A stretch of DNA of 64,000 nucleotides. It comes from Mesorhizobium loti (GTDB taxonomy: Bacteria > Pseudomonadota > Alphaproteobacteria > Rhizobiales > Rhizobiaceae). Below, in pieces: positions 18,424 through 28,234 of the stretch (its first letter is position 1; every line of letters starts with the position of its first letter). The translations under genes and the position numbers were made by a program. The DNA lies in the NCBI RefSeq assembly GCF_003148495.1, contig NZ_QGGH01000016.1:45366-109365 (forward strand), given 5' to 3'. The notes below the pieces were generated by a model. That model was not told the DNA's origin. It ran no database searches and was given only the letters and a program-made list of their open reading frames with translations.

Positions 18424-19098
18424 ATGAGATTTCCCACGCTTGCAGCAACGACGCTTGCCGCTTCCTTTCTACTTAGCGGACAGGCCCGGTCGCAATTTGT
18501 CGTCATCGACCCGGCGGTAGTAACACAAGCGGGATTAACAGCGGTTTCCACCGCGCAGATCCTGATAAAGTCAGCCCAGACGCTCGCTTCCACGATGGAA
18601 ATGGTGGAGATACTAAGTTCGTCATTCGGTGTCACGGGGCTGCTAAGTTCACTGAACCAAGGAAATCACTACCCGTCGGGCAATCAGCTTGAGAGGCAGA
18701 TGTTTGAGGGTCAGGCGCCAACTTCGATTAAAGCGCGTGCAATTGCGGACAACCCAAACCGGAAAGTCGACGGCACGGATTCGGAAGCGAAACTGTTACA
18801 GGGACAAATCGCTGGTGCCATCAATGCCGCAGCTCTTGCAGCCGACACTCTGGGCGTAATGGACAAGCGCCTTAAGGCCAATGACAACACGCTTGGTCAG
18901 CTTTCCCGCTCGGGAAATATTGTGCAGGCCACCGTCACCAACGGTCTGGTCCTCAAGCAGATTCATGATGCGATTATCCAAAATGTCCAGGCCACGAGTC
19001 TGCTGACGATGGCCACTGCACAAGCGAGCCTTCACGCCGCAGAGGAGGCCGCGATGCAGCGTCGCGAACGCCAGGACACCGCCAGAATGTTTGAGTAG
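18424..19098 (+). CDS. virB5: VirB5 minor pilus component
   Basis: A 224-residue exported protein expected at the pilus tip. A clear signal peptide (TLAATTLAASFLLSGQARSQ) is followed by FVVIDPAVVTQAGLTAVSTA and a mostly helical body, with a C-terminal helix rich in Ala, Gln and Arg. GGAGGA lies six bases before the ATG. The position between virB4 and virB6 supports the assignment more than the sequence itself, because VirB5 proteins diverge widely. Confidence 0.88.
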   Translation: MRFPTLAATTLAASFLLSGQARSQFVVIDPAVVTQAGLTAVSTAQILIKSAQTLASTMEMVEILSSSFGVTGLLSSLNQGNHYPSGNQLERQMFEGQAPTSIKARAIADNPNRKVDGTDSEAKLLQGQIAGAINAAALAADTLGVMDKRLKANDNTLGQLSRSGNIVQATVTNGLVLKQIHDAIIQNVQATSLLTMATAQASLHAAEEAAMQRRERQDTARMFE

Positions 19099-19155
19099 CG
19101 ACGCTTAGTTCATCCGGCTCATCTGCGCTGATCAGGGGCAAATAAGGTTCACGCA

Positions 19156-20043
19156 ATGGTTTTCAGAATTCCTGCGCCATTCACGGCCATACACGCGATC
19201 TTTCATGGGGCCTTTACGGTGGGGCTGCACAAAGTGATTGGAAACGTCCAAGAGGCGGTCAGTGCGCCTCTGGTTGCGTGCGTCACGCTCTGGATCATAA
19301 TCCAAGGCTTTCTGGTCATGCGCGGTCAAGTCGACGCGCGCGGAGGTATCTCGCGCGTAGTCACGGTATCGATTGTCGTCGCCCTCATCTTAGGGCAGGC
19401 CAACTATCAGCTGTACATTGAATCGGTCTTCGACGACACGATTCCAAAGCTTGCCCACCAGATCAGCGGAAGCACCTTGCCCTTCATCGGTATCCCCCAG
19501 AAGCTCGACGTAATGTTCGCTGCAAGTCAGAGTGCCTTTCAGCGGATTGCTTCCGAAATTGGGCCAATGAATCAGCAGGACATACTTGCCTTCCAGGGAG
19601 CGCAATGGATTTTGTACGGCTCGCTCTGGACAGCGTTCGAGATCTATGATGCCGTTGGAATTCTGACGAAGGTGCTCCTGGCGATCGGCCCCCTCGTTCT
19701 TGTAGGCTATCTTTTTGATCACACTCGAGACATGGCTACCAGATGGATCGGCCAACTGCTCTCATACGGGCTGCTGCTTGTCCTCCTCAACATCGTTGCA
19801 ACGATAGTTATCGCGGCCGAATCAGTCGCGCTGGGAGTCATGCTTGCGGTGATCAAATACAAGGGTACGACAGCAGCCAAGATCATCGGGCTTTACGAGC
19901 TCGATATGCTTTTCCTAGCTGGTGACGCTTTGATCGTCGCGCTTCCGACGATCGCCAGCAGCATAGCCGGCGGTTCTTGGGCAGGTGCGAACCAATCTCT
20001 TAGCAGCCTCAATCGCCGCATTGCCAAAACGGCAGGTGGTTAA
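19156..20043 (+). CDS. virB6: VirB6 polytopic channel protein
   Basis: A 295-residue inner-membrane protein with several hydrophobic segments (ACVTLWIIIQGFLVM, VVALILGQANYQLYI, YGLLLVLLNIVATIVI, and others) and a central periplasmic loop including SESVFDDTIPK-like sequence. VirB6 contacts substrate passing from VirD4/VirB11 into the channel. The order virB5-virB6-virB7 fits. No further motif can be assigned. Confidence 0.9.
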   Translation: MVFRIPAPFTAIHAIFHGAFTVGLHKVIGNVQEAVSAPLVACVTLWIIIQGFLVMRGQVDARGGISRVVTVSIVVALILGQANYQLYIESVFDDTIPKLAHQISGSTLPFIGIPQKLDVMFAASQSAFQRIASEIGPMNQQDILAFQGAQWILYGSLWTAFEIYDAVGILTKVLLAIGPLVLVGYLFDHTRDMATRWIGQLLSYGLLLVLLNIVATIVIAAESVALGVMLAVIKYKGTTAAKIIGLYELDMLFLAGDALIVALPTIASSIAGGSWAGANQSLSSLNRRIAKTAGG

Positions 20044-20069
20044 TCAATCGACAAGCGCGGTACCTCAAC

Positions 20070-20228
20070 ATGAAATACTATCTACTTTTGTCAATACTGG
20101 CTTTGGCGGCCTGCAAGACAACCGATAAGCTTGCGACCTGCACGGGTTCGCCATTCCAACTGAACGTGGGACAATGGGAAACCTCCCCTGAAGATCTTCA
20201 AGTCGAATGTGCGAAAGAGCCCAAGTGA
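20070..20228 (+). CDS. virB7: VirB7 lipoprotein
   Basis: A 52-residue lipoprotein, too short for routine gene lists. MKYYLLLSILALAACKTTD has a lipobox (LAAC, lipidated Cys15), and a second Cys (TCTGSPFQLN) lies where VirB7 forms a disulphide with VirB9. It stabilises the outer-membrane core complex. It ends at a TGA within GTGA, overlapping the virB8 start. Confidence 0.9.
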   Translation: MKYYLLLSILALAACKTTDKLATCTGSPFQLNVGQWETSPEDLQVECAKEPK

Positions 20229-20938
20229 AATTTCCTGAACATGCCCTTCTGGTGGAGAGAGAAACGCTAGCCGCCCACTATAAGAAGGTGGAAGCGTTTC
20301 AAACTTCACGAGCGAAGTCTGCGCGGCGCCTGTCAAAGGCCCTCATAGCCTTTGCGGCAGCGGCGGTCCTAGGAAATGTTGCGCAGGCATTTACCATCGC
20401 TGCCATGGTCCCGTTGGCCAAGCTCGTACCTGTGTTCCTCTGGGTACGCCCGGATGGAACAGTTGACAGCGAAGTGTCAGTCTCTCGACTGCCGGCAACC
20501 CAAGAGCGAGCCGTCATAAATGCTTCGCTGTGGGAATATGTACGCCTGCGCGAGAGCTACACAGCCGATTCCGCCCAATACGGCTATGACCTCGTATCCA
20601 GTTTCAGCGCACCGGCTGTGCGGCAGCAATATCAAGATTTCTTCAATTATCCGAATCCCACCTCGCCGCAAGTCACAGTCGGCAAGCTCGGCAAGCTCGA
20701 AGTCGGGCATATTTCCTCAAACGACATCAGTCCGGACGTTCAACAGATCCGATACAAACGCACCCTTTCCATCGATGGGCAGATGCCGCTGGTGACCACC
20801 TGGACAGCAACCATCCGCTACGAGCGCCTGACAGATCTGCCTGCCCAATCAAGGCTCACCAATCCGGGAGGTCTACTCGTCACTTCCTATCAAACCTCGG
20901 AAGATAGCGTGTCGAACCTGGGTGACGTGCAGCCATGA
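20225..20938 (+). CDS. virB8: VirB8 assembly factor
   Basis: A 237-residue bitopic inner-membrane protein that nucleates channel assembly. KFPEHALLVERETLAAHYKK and VEAFQTSRAKSARRLS align with the start of Agrobacterium VirB8, followed by one membrane helix (ALIAFAAAAVLGNVAQAF) and a periplasmic NTF2-like domain. A GTG start at 20225 overlaps the virB7 stop and fits the family; an earlier in-frame GTG at 20207 would add six residues. Its end overlaps virB9 (ATGA). Confidence 0.93.
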   Translation: MKFPEHALLVERETLAAHYKKVEAFQTSRAKSARRLSKALIAFAAAAVLGNVAQAFTIAAMVPLAKLVPVFLWVRPDGTVDSEVSVSRLPATQERAVINASLWEYVRLRESYTADSAQYGYDLVSSFSAPAVRQQYQDFFNYPNPTSPQVTVGKLGKLEVGHISSNDISPDVQQIRYKRTLSIDGQMPLVTTWTATIRYERLTDLPAQSRLTNPGGLLVTSYQTSEDSVSNLGDVQP

Positions 20939-21816
20939 CAAAAAGAGCGTTTCTCGCCCTGGCCTGTTCACTACTCTTAACGCTGGAGGCTTCCGCGGAA
21001 GACACCCCGCTTGCCGGCAAGCATGATGCGCGGATGCGCTACTTGGCTTACCGTCCCGACGAAGTGGTGCGCCTGTCGACCGCGGTGGGGGCAACGCTGG
21101 TCGTCACATTCGCGGCCAACGAGACCGTCGCAGCCGTGGCCGTTTCCAATAGCAAAGACTTGGCTGCGCTCCCACGCGCCAACTACCTGTTCTTTAAGGC
21201 CAGCCGGATCCTGCCGCCGCAGCCGGTCGTCGTTCTGGCCGACAGTGAGTCCGGTACCCGCAGATATGTCTTCAGCATTTCAACGAGAGCGATGCCAAAA
21301 CTAGATGAGCAGCAACCTGACTTATACTACAGTGTGCAGTTCACTTATCCCGGTGATGAGGCCGCTGCTTTGAGACAGGCAGCAGAAAAGCGCTCGATTC
21401 TTGGTCAGGCCCGGGCAAAGGTGCTGCAGGAACAGAGGGTTCAGGATTTGTTGAATCGGCCCGGTACAACTGCCAGTTCCGACGAAAGCAATTTTCACTA
21501 CGTCGCAAAGGGCGATCGATCGCTGGCGCCGCTGCAGGTTTTCGACAATGGCTTTACCACCGTATTTGGCTTCGCAAGCAATTCCCGTATACCCTCCCTC
21601 TACATTATCAATCCCGACGGCAAGGAAGCCGCTGCCAACTTCACAGTCAAAGGCGACTATGTTGAAGTATCCGCAGTCGCCCGGGAATGGCGTCTGAGAG
21701 ATGGCAATACGGTATTGTCGATTTTCAACAGGGCATATGATCCTGTTGGACAAGCGCCGGGGACCGGTACAGTGAGACCCGACGTGTGGCGCGTTTTGAA
21801 AGGCTCGGGCCGATGA
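20935..21816 (+). CDS. virB9: VirB9 outer-membrane core protein
   Basis: A 293-residue periplasmic/outer-membrane core component. A signal peptide (AFLALACSLLLTLEASA) precedes a VirB9/CagX domain with ARMRYLAYRPDEVV-like N-terminal motif (DARMRYLAYRPDEVVRL) and a C-terminal beta domain (HYVAKGDRSLAPLQVFDNGF, PSLYIINPDGKEAAANF) that binds VirB7. ATGA overlaps occur at both ends, with virB8 and virB10. Confidence 0.95.
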   Translation: MTKRAFLALACSLLLTLEASAEDTPLAGKHDARMRYLAYRPDEVVRLSTAVGATLVVTFAANETVAAVAVSNSKDLAALPRANYLFFKASRILPPQPVVVLADSESGTRRYVFSISTRAMPKLDEQQPDLYYSVQFTYPGDEAAALRQAAEKRSILGQARAKVLQEQRVQDLLNRPGTTASSDESNFHYVAKGDRSLAPLQVFDNGFTTVFGFASNSRIPSLYIINPDGKEAAANFTVKGDYVEVSAVAREWRLRDGNTVLSIFNRAYDPVGQAPGTGTVRPDVWRVLKGSGR

Positions 21817-22952
21817 ATGAAACCGGCCCACAGTCGGGACACGATGTAAATGCATCCGGATCGTTGGTCTCGGAGCCGGCCCGCCGGCATGTTTCGGGAT
21901 CACAGAAATTGGCCGTCGCCGGTCTTGTTCTCATCTCATCTCTGTCGCTCATCTGGCTCGGAAGTCGTCCCAGCACACAAGACGAACCATCTCAGCCAAA
22001 CCCGCCAATTTCCCCGAACGCCGAGCCGTTCCGCCCCGTGCCTATTGAGCTTGCTCCCGAACCTCCAGCACCCGCAAAGGCGGCGCAGGCGGCAGATCCT
22101 GCGCCATCCACGCCGCAACCCGCGGCAGCTGAACCGCCGCCCGAGGAGTCACCAATTTTCGCCTACAGCAGCAGCAGTCAAAAGCCCGACGTGGCTCAGC
22201 GGAGCGAAGACGACCACAAGGATGCTCCCGCGACCGCGGATGAGATTTCGATCGGTGGCGACCTGTCGGGCCGATTGAAGCCAGACATACAGGAGCCGAG
22301 CCGGGCCACACTTTTGCCGCACCCTGATCTCGTGATTACTCAGGGAACGATCATTCCTTGCCTTTTGCAAACGGCAGTCGACACAAATTTACCCGGTTAT
22401 GTGAAGTGCGTCTTACCTAAAGACGTCCGCGGCGCCACCAACAATGTCGTGCTCTTGGATCGTGGGACGACCGTGATTGGCGAGATCCAGCATGGTCTCG
22501 AACAGGGGGATGCGCGTGTCTTCGTGCTGTGGACGCGCATCGAAACACCTGACCATGCCCTCGTTTCGATAGCATCGCCGGGCGCTGACGAGCTCGGCCG
22601 CTCCGGAGTGCCTGGCACGGTGGATAATCACTTCCGGGAACGCTTTGGCGGAGCAATGCTGATGAGCGTCCTTCAAGGCGCGTTCCAGGCGGCCGGTCAA
22701 TACGCGGCGAGCTCTGGCGGAGGAAGCGGCATCAACAGCTTCCAGAGCAATGGCGGACAAGCCGTCGAGACGACACTGAGAGCGACGGTCAACATCCCGC
22801 CAACCCTGAAGAAAAACCAGGGAGATGCTGTATCCATCTTTGTGGCTCGCGACCTCGATTTCTCGGATGTATACGGTCTCACGGCAACCGTCGTGGCGCC
22901 AGCCCCCCAACATCGCCAACGCCGGAGAGACAACAATGCGATCGGAGGCTGA
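21813..22952 (+). CDS. virB10: VirB10 envelope-spanning scaffold
   Basis: A 379-residue protein spanning inner to outer membrane and passing energy from VirD4/VirB11 to the core. Cytoplasmic start (HDVNASGSLVSEPARRH, close to Agrobacterium VirB10), one membrane helix (KLAVAGLVLISSLSLIWLG), a Pro-rich periplasmic region (residues ~60-120) and a C-terminal TrbI/VirB10 barrel domain (TQGTIIPCLLQTAVDTNLPG). The ATG at 21813 overlaps virB9; an earlier ATG at 21786 is rejected by family length. Confidence 0.95.
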   Translation: MNETGPQSGHDVNASGSLVSEPARRHVSGSQKLAVAGLVLISSLSLIWLGSRPSTQDEPSQPNPPISPNAEPFRPVPIELAPEPPAPAKAAQAADPAPSTPQPAAAEPPPEESPIFAYSSSSQKPDVAQRSEDDHKDAPATADEISIGGDLSGRLKPDIQEPSRATLLPHPDLVITQGTIIPCLLQTAVDTNLPGYVKCVLPKDVRGATNNVVLLDRGTTVIGEIQHGLEQGDARVFVLWTRIETPDHALVSIASPGADELGRSGVPGTVDNHFRERFGGAMLMSVLQGAFQAAGQYAASSGGGSGINSFQSNGGQAVETTLRATVNIPPTLKKNQGDAVSIFVARDLDFSDVYGLTATVVAPAPQHRQRRRDNNAIGG

Positions 22953-23976
22953 CCCTCAATTGCGTTTGCTTCTCGACCCCGTTCTGAAATGGCTTGAGGA
23001 GCCGAGGACCGAAGAGGTCGCTATCAACCGGCCTGGGGAAGCGTTTGTGCGACAAGCCGGCGTCTTCACGAAACATCCGCTACCACTAGGTTATAACGAT
23101 CTGGAGGACATCGCGATTCTCGCTGGAGCGCTGCGCAAGCAAGATGTCGGACCGCAAAGCCCCCTCTGTGCGACTGAGCTGCCGAACGGAGAGCGGCTGC
23201 AGATCTGTTTGCCGCCCGCTGTTCCCTCAGGAACAGTAAGCCTGACGATACGGCGTCCTTCAAGTCGTGTGACCGAACTGAAGGAAGTTTCTTCTCGCTA
23301 CGAATACTCACGCTGGAATCAATGGCGGTCACGAAAACAGCGCCAAGAGCGGCAGGACCAAACTATTCTTCAGCAATACGACGATGGTGACTTGGAGAAG
23401 TTTTTGCAAGCGTGTGTTTCGGGACGGCTCACGATGCTGCTTTGCGGACCTACTGGAAGCGGCAAAACGACAATGAGCAAGACTTTGATCAACGCTATAC
23501 CCCCGCAAGAGAGACTGATAAGTATCGAGGACACGCTGGAGCTTGTAATCCCGCACGAGAACCATGTCCGGTTACTCTATCCGAAGGACCGAGCCGGCGT
23601 AGGTGCGGTGACAGCCGAGCAACTGCTGCAAGCGAGCTTGCGCATGCGCCCTGACCGAATATTGCTCGGCGAGATGCGCGATGATGCTGCATGGGCCTAC
23701 CTTAGCGAAGTCGTCTCCGGCCATGCGGGATCAATATCAACGATCCATGGGGCTGATCCGGTCCAGGGCTTCAAAAAGCTCTTTTCCCTCGTCAAGAGCA
23801 GCCCGCAAGGAGCCGCTGTGGAAGATCGAACGCTTCTTGACATGCTGTCGGCTGCCGTTGACGTCATTGTGCCGTTCCACACCCAAGGTGACCTGTACGA
23901 GGTGGGAGAGGTATGGCTCGCCGCCGATGCCCGGCGACGGGGAGAGACAGTAGCCGACCTCCTTAACAAGCACTAA
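22936..23976 (+). CDS. virB11: VirB11 traffic ATPase
   Basis: A 346-residue hexameric ATPase on the cytoplasmic side of the channel. It has Walker A (CGPTGSGKTTMSKTL, about residue 170), the Asp box (LISIEDTLEL), Walker B (LRMRPDRILLGEMRDD) and the His box (SGHAGSISTIHG). It overlaps virB10 by 17 bases. It is the last virB gene and converges with virA 120 bp downstream; no clear hairpin terminator was seen between them. Confidence 0.96.
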   Translation: MRSEADPQLRLLLDPVLKWLEEPRTEEVAINRPGEAFVRQAGVFTKHPLPLGYNDLEDIAILAGALRKQDVGPQSPLCATELPNGERLQICLPPAVPSGTVSLTIRRPSSRVTELKEVSSRYEYSRWNQWRSRKQRQERQDQTILQQYDDGDLEKFLQACVSGRLTMLLCGPTGSGKTTMSKTLINAIPPQERLISIEDTLELVIPHENHVRLLYPKDRAGVGAVTAEQLLQASLRMRPDRILLGEMRDDAAWAYLSEVVSGHAGSISTIHGADPVQGFKKLFSLVKSSPQGAAVEDRTLLDMLSAAVDVIVPFHTQGDLYEVGEVWLAADARRRGETVADLLNKH

Positions 23977-24095
23977 GGCTAGAACAACGTCTCGGGATCG
24001 ATAAGTCCATTGTGATGCGACGCGTCGTTTTGTTCTGCTTCGATGTCTTTTGCCAGGCCTTCTCACACTTGCATAGAATGAGCGAGTCGGCGGCA

Positions 24096-26639
24096 TCACG
24101 CCATCATCATTATACGAATCGCATGCTCTATTGTCCTGGACGAGACCGGTCTCGCTAGCCGAAGGACGAAGGCCTGATTGTCAGATGTGACCGGCGTGGG
24201 GTCGATGTCACCGATGACTATGAAAGGCACCGTCATGATGGCCGGGCATACGGACTCTGCCCGTCCTCGCTCGAGGAAAGGCGTCTTCGCCAAAATCAGC
24301 AGGTCAGCTGCCTTCCCGCTCTCGATCCAGCCGCAAAGACTTTCGAAGGTCGCGAAGCCGATCGGCTCATAACCCAGCGCGGCGATATTGTCCTTGTGAA
24401 TCTCCAACTCTGCTGGATCGGGCTCCACGACTGCAATGATTCCGCCGTTGGCCGGTGATCCGCTGTATGGGCCGAAAGTGACGTCAGCGCTGACTGGCTC
24501 CTCCTCGGAGGCTGGCAAGTAGATATCAAAGCGCGTACCTCGGCCAACAACCGAGGTGACGTCTAGGTATCCTGCGAGCGCGCTCACGTGCCTGTCAACT
24601 GCAGCAAGACCTAGCCCGGTCCCGCCGACGAGAGAGCGCGTGGTAAAAAAGGGCTCAAAGACATGCGGAAGTATCGAACTTGCGATTCCTGGGCCATCGT
24701 CGCTGATGGAGAGGAGAACGTAATCTCCAGGTCTCAAGGTGCCCTGAGCCAGCGGCTTGGTTTGGCACACCTGGGCGCGAGAAACGCTAACCTCGACGCG
24801 GCCCTCGTTCAAGACAGCCTCCGACGCGTTCTTGCACAGGTTCATGAGAATCTGCTGCATCTCGGTTGGGCTGCCCTCGACCACCGTTTGCCACTCGTTG
24901 ATCCTGAAGTTCAACTGAACACCCGCACGAACTGTAACCCGCAGCAATGGCGCAAGATCCATGACAATTTCGGAGACGTTGAAAGGCACTGCAACGCGCT
25001 TGCGGTTTCGGCTGAGTGACAAGATCTGGTCAACGATCAGCTTGGCGCGGTGTCCAGCTAAGATGATTTGGTCGATGTGGTTCCGTATTCTGGAGGGGCG
25101 ACGCACCAGACCTTGGGCAATTTCTGAATATCCGATTATTGCGCCTAAAATATTGTTGAACTCATGTGTGGCGCCGCTTGCGATCGTGCCGACGGTCCTC
25201 AGCCTTTCCACCTGCTCCCATCGACTCACCAGAAGGTCGCGTTCGGCATTTACACGTTGCATTTCAAGATGGTTGCTCAAACGCACAATGGCACTGGCAA
25301 GAACCCACAGGTCGCCTGCTGAGGGGAGTGAGCGATCTCGTTCAAAAACAAGGATGCAAACCACAGCCTGCTGATCGGAGGCCCTGCAAGCAACAATTTG
25401 ACAAACACCGGAAGTGTCTAGGGCGGTGCGAACCATTTCCGCCGCCGGAACGACGCGAAACACTGGCCGTCCGGCGCGGACAAGTGAAACGACTTCATCA
25501 AGAAGCGCGACGTTCCAGACACGCATGCACGTGTTCGTCACAAAGCACTCGGTATGCCTGCTGAGACTCGGATCCACCTGAGCAAGCGCGCAGTGATCCG
25601 CGTCGAAAGCGCGTTGAACAAGTCTAAGCGCTGCTTCCGTTGAAAAGCGCGGCGACGCGTTCTTTGCTTTACTTTCGTTGAAGCGAGCTTCGATCTCACG
25701 CATTGCCTCTTCAAGCTCCAGCCGCCTTTCCAACCGGTTCGTCCGCACATGCAGCCTGAAGGCCCGAATGATCGCAAACAAGCAGAGGCATATGGACACC
25801 GAGCCAAAGAAAAGTCGTGTGCGCTGCGCTTGCGCGCTGGCCAAGCTGTAGTCTTTCAGATATTCGCGCTCCAGTTCGGCGGCCTTGGCGAACGTGTTAA
25901 AGGATGCGATCCGATCGGCTGCGCGGTCCACTCTCGACAACGCGGACAGGATAGCGCGGCCGTTGCGGACAACATCGTGGGTGGCTTGGTCCTGGCTCGG
26001 AGGAAGTCGGCTGAGAGACTGATCGATCTGTGATGCGAGGCTGAATCCCGGTAGTCTGGCCGAAAACTGAAGGATCAAATTGGAGAGTTCAAGCCTGTTG
26101 GACGGCGCCCCCTCAAGGCGATTAACCGAGCGAGCAAACCGTACGAGAGAGCTTTGCAGAAGCTCATTTTGCGCAGCCGCTGCCGAGATGGCAGCCTCCG
26201 TGTTCTCGACGGACTTTTTGAGCTGTGCAAGCAACCTGGAGTGCGCTCCGGAGCTCTCATCCGGCGAAATCCCGGCAAGGCGTTGCAAGTTTGTAACGTT
26301 CCTTTGCAATGCTTGGAGGGTAGAATCAACGGGGCGGAAGTCCAATACCATGTCGGTTCGAGCGCGGGCGACATCGCGCTGGAGCAATGCGTAGTTGATC
26401 TGAATCGTTCGCAGTTCACTTAGGACCGCCTCGTCGACCTGTGGGTCCTGCCTCTGTATCCCGAACAAGAGCGCAAACGAGGCCGCCAGGGCGATTACAA
26501 AAACGTTGTCGGTACTGAGCCTTTTTTCACAACGAAACGGCGTTTGATGCGCGGTGCGCGCCTTGCGAAAGTCCGATCTGAATTCTAGCTCCTCATTGCT
26601 TCGATGTGCGGCCGGATGCTGCTGGAACAGGAAAACCAT
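24096..26639 (-). CDS. virA: VirA sensor histidine kinase
   Basis: An 847-residue membrane kinase close to Agrobacterium VirA: two membrane segments (VFVIALAASFALLFGI and FFGSVSICLCLFAIIRAF) enclosing a periplasmic domain, a linker with a GAF-like fold, the H-box GTIASGATHEFNNILGAIIGYSE, N-box (LMNLCKNASEAV), G boxes (SDDGPGIASSILPHVFEPFF, GGTGLGLAAVDRHVSALAGY) and a receiver-like end. The receiver-like part lacks a clear phospho-acceptor Asp in VILAKT-type position, as in VirA it may be inhibitory. ATG at 26639 has GGAGAGG upstream. A nod box ~0.8 kb upstream points toward it. Confidence 0.95.
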   Translation of the reverse strand: MVFLFQQHPAAHRSNEELEFRSDFRKARTAHQTPFRCEKRLSTDNVFVIALAASFALLFGIQRQDPQVDEAVLSELRTIQINYALLQRDVARARTDMVLDFRPVDSTLQALQRNVTNLQRLAGISPDESSGAHSRLLAQLKKSVENTEAAISAAAAQNELLQSSLVRFARSVNRLEGAPSNRLELSNLILQFSARLPGFSLASQIDQSLSRLPPSQDQATHDVVRNGRAILSALSRVDRAADRIASFNTFAKAAELEREYLKDYSLASAQAQRTRLFFGSVSICLCLFAIIRAFRLHVRTNRLERRLELEEAMREIEARFNESKAKNASPRFSTEAALRLVQRAFDADHCALAQVDPSLSRHTECFVTNTCMRVWNVALLDEVVSLVRAGRPVFRVVPAAEMVRTALDTSGVCQIVACRASDQQAVVCILVFERDRSLPSAGDLWVLASAIVRLSNHLEMQRVNAERDLLVSRWEQVERLRTVGTIASGATHEFNNILGAIIGYSEIAQGLVRRPSRIRNHIDQIILAGHRAKLIVDQILSLSRNRKRVAVPFNVSEIVMDLAPLLRVTVRAGVQLNFRINEWQTVVEGSPTEMQQILMNLCKNASEAVLNEGRVEVSVSRAQVCQTKPLAQGTLRPGDYVLLSISDDGPGIASSILPHVFEPFFTTRSLVGGTGLGLAAVDRHVSALAGYLDVTSVVGRGTRFDIYLPASEEEPVSADVTFGPYSGSPANGGIIAVVEPDPAELEIHKDNIAALGYEPIGFATFESLCGWIESGKAADLLILAKTPFLERGRAESVCPAIMTVPFIVIGDIDPTPVTSDNQAFVLRLARPVSSRTIEHAIRIMMMA

Positions 26640-27457
26640 GTGTACCTCTCCCCTCATAAAGACGGCTTAGACACCGTCGCACTTTGCCCCCGTGGCCCCG
26701 CTGACCCTCCGTTGAATTTCGCGGCGATTAGACTTCGACCGTTCTCCGAACTCTGGCCACTCGCGAGCTCGACGCGAACGTGGAAACTGAAGGCACGGCG
26801 TTACGGCACGTGAGAAACTGGGCTATCCGTGAATGCTGATTTGATAGTTGTTGAGAAGGGAAGGCACCAATGCCAGGCTGACACCGCGTGACGGATTCAA
26901 TCGAGATTTGCCTGTTTTCGCGCGGCGAGTCGAACCACGCCGATGTTGAAGGTACCGTTGAGTCTCGTCATAATGACGGCAGGAACCGAATACTCGTGAG
27001 CCTTCGTTGCGTCAGTCCGCTCAAGCCATCACGCACGCGGCAGAGCTAACTTCCGGCAAGAGTTTCATAGCTGGGCCAACAAATTGCGCTCTATGCCTGA
27101 CCAGAGTAAGCAGGACGTACGTACGATCGGCATGATCCCCGAGGAGCGTTCGCACTTCATCTCTTATCCGGTGAAGGATAGCCCATTGAGCAGCTCACCA
27201 TCGGTTATGAGATCGAGGCGACACACAAGGCGGGCAACCGGTCGCAGTATTCGGAACTGTCTTCCGAGAGATCATGGAGGGACAGACAAGCCGCACGCTG
27301 CAGCAGCCTGGGGATGACACCGGTCGGCCAGCCATTATGCCGCTAACCCGCTTGCGATCTCTGTGCATTGTATCTCCTGCGTGCAGCCCCTGCATTAAGC
27401 CAGCGTCGACGACCAGAGCCCATGTTCCACCAAACAAGGGTTAGCTTTCAAGAAGCT
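26640..27457. other. Long leader region between nod box and virA
   Basis: About 0.8 kb with no recognisable gene. Short open frames here (for example 27084-27317 on plus and 27195-27437 on minus) match nothing known. If the nod box drives virA, this is a long untranslated leader or an insertion between promoter and gene. Confidence 0.4.
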
Positions 27458-27505
27458 GATTGAACAAATTGATTGTTTGGATCGCACGCATCCGAACAAT
27501 GGATG
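27458..27505 (-). promoter_or_regulatory. nod box (NodD site) directed at virA
   Basis: Read on the minus strand it gives the conserved pattern CATCCATTG...GATGCGTGCGATC then CAAACAATCAATTTGTTCAA. It agrees with the rhizobial nod box at nearly every fixed position (ATCC, GATG, ATCCAAACAATC, AATTT). Its direction points left, toward virA. NodD activators bind such sites in response to flavonoids. Confidence 0.85.
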
Positions 27506-27599
27506 CAGCTAAATGCAGCGGCGGTTTTCGTTAGATGCGAGCGAGCGTCTCTTGGCAAGAACCACCGCGGGGCGCGGGCGAGGTGAGGGGCTGCACGCC

Positions 27600-28190
27600 A
27601 AGCGCGTCGGGACGGTCATCGAGGATCTGCGTGCGGGTTTGCAGCAGAAGATGTGCGCCGATCCTGCTCCACTGCATCTGCCGCTTGTTGGCGACCCGCT
27701 TGGAACGGCGTTGACGGTGGCCTTGACGAGGGCCGAAGAGATGCGATCTCCGGACCGCTAACGCTCGCCGTAATTAATCAGGCTGGCACTGTCGGAGGCG
27801 ATGTAGGCCTGGTGAACTCGCCGATGGCGGTCAGGAACTTGCGCATGTTCGGCTAGCCTGTTTCGAGACCTTCCGCGTCGAATTGCAGGTCGGCGATTTC
27901 GTGACGGGCCCGATAGACGTCAACATGCCAGAGATGCCATTTGATCCTGCGCAGAGTTTCGAGCAGGTCCTGTCCGGTCTGCTCGTCCTGGTTGGAGCCC
28001 TTGCACGAACTGCCGAAGGACCCTGATGCGCACGGTGATATGGAACCAGTCGGCGATTCTTCCCCACCGTCGGTGATGAGGGTGATATCCTGATTGGCTT
28101 GGACGGGCTGCTTCTTGAGATGGTCGAGAATGCGCCGTTGCGGCTCGCGATCATAGCCATAGACGAAACCGATGTAGCGCGGAGCACCCT
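27600..28190 (-). pseudogene. ISKra4-family transposase remnant
   Basis: Minus-strand pieces in changing frames: IGFVYGYDREPQRRI, LITDGGEESPTGS, RRIKWHLWHVDVYRARHEI, SDSASLINYGER, SKRVANKRQMQWSRIGAHLL. These are in the order of ISKra4-family transposases but with stops, shifts and deletions. The part 27740-27825 is duplicated at 11903-11987. Confidence 0.75.
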
Positions 28191-28234
28191 CTTCAGGCAG
28201 CGAGCGGCCTACGATCAGCTCGAAATTCTACTTC

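Noticed and set aside
27084..27437. Short open frames on both strands between nod box and virA
   Set aside because: No family resemblance, no ribosome site, and overlapping on opposite strands.
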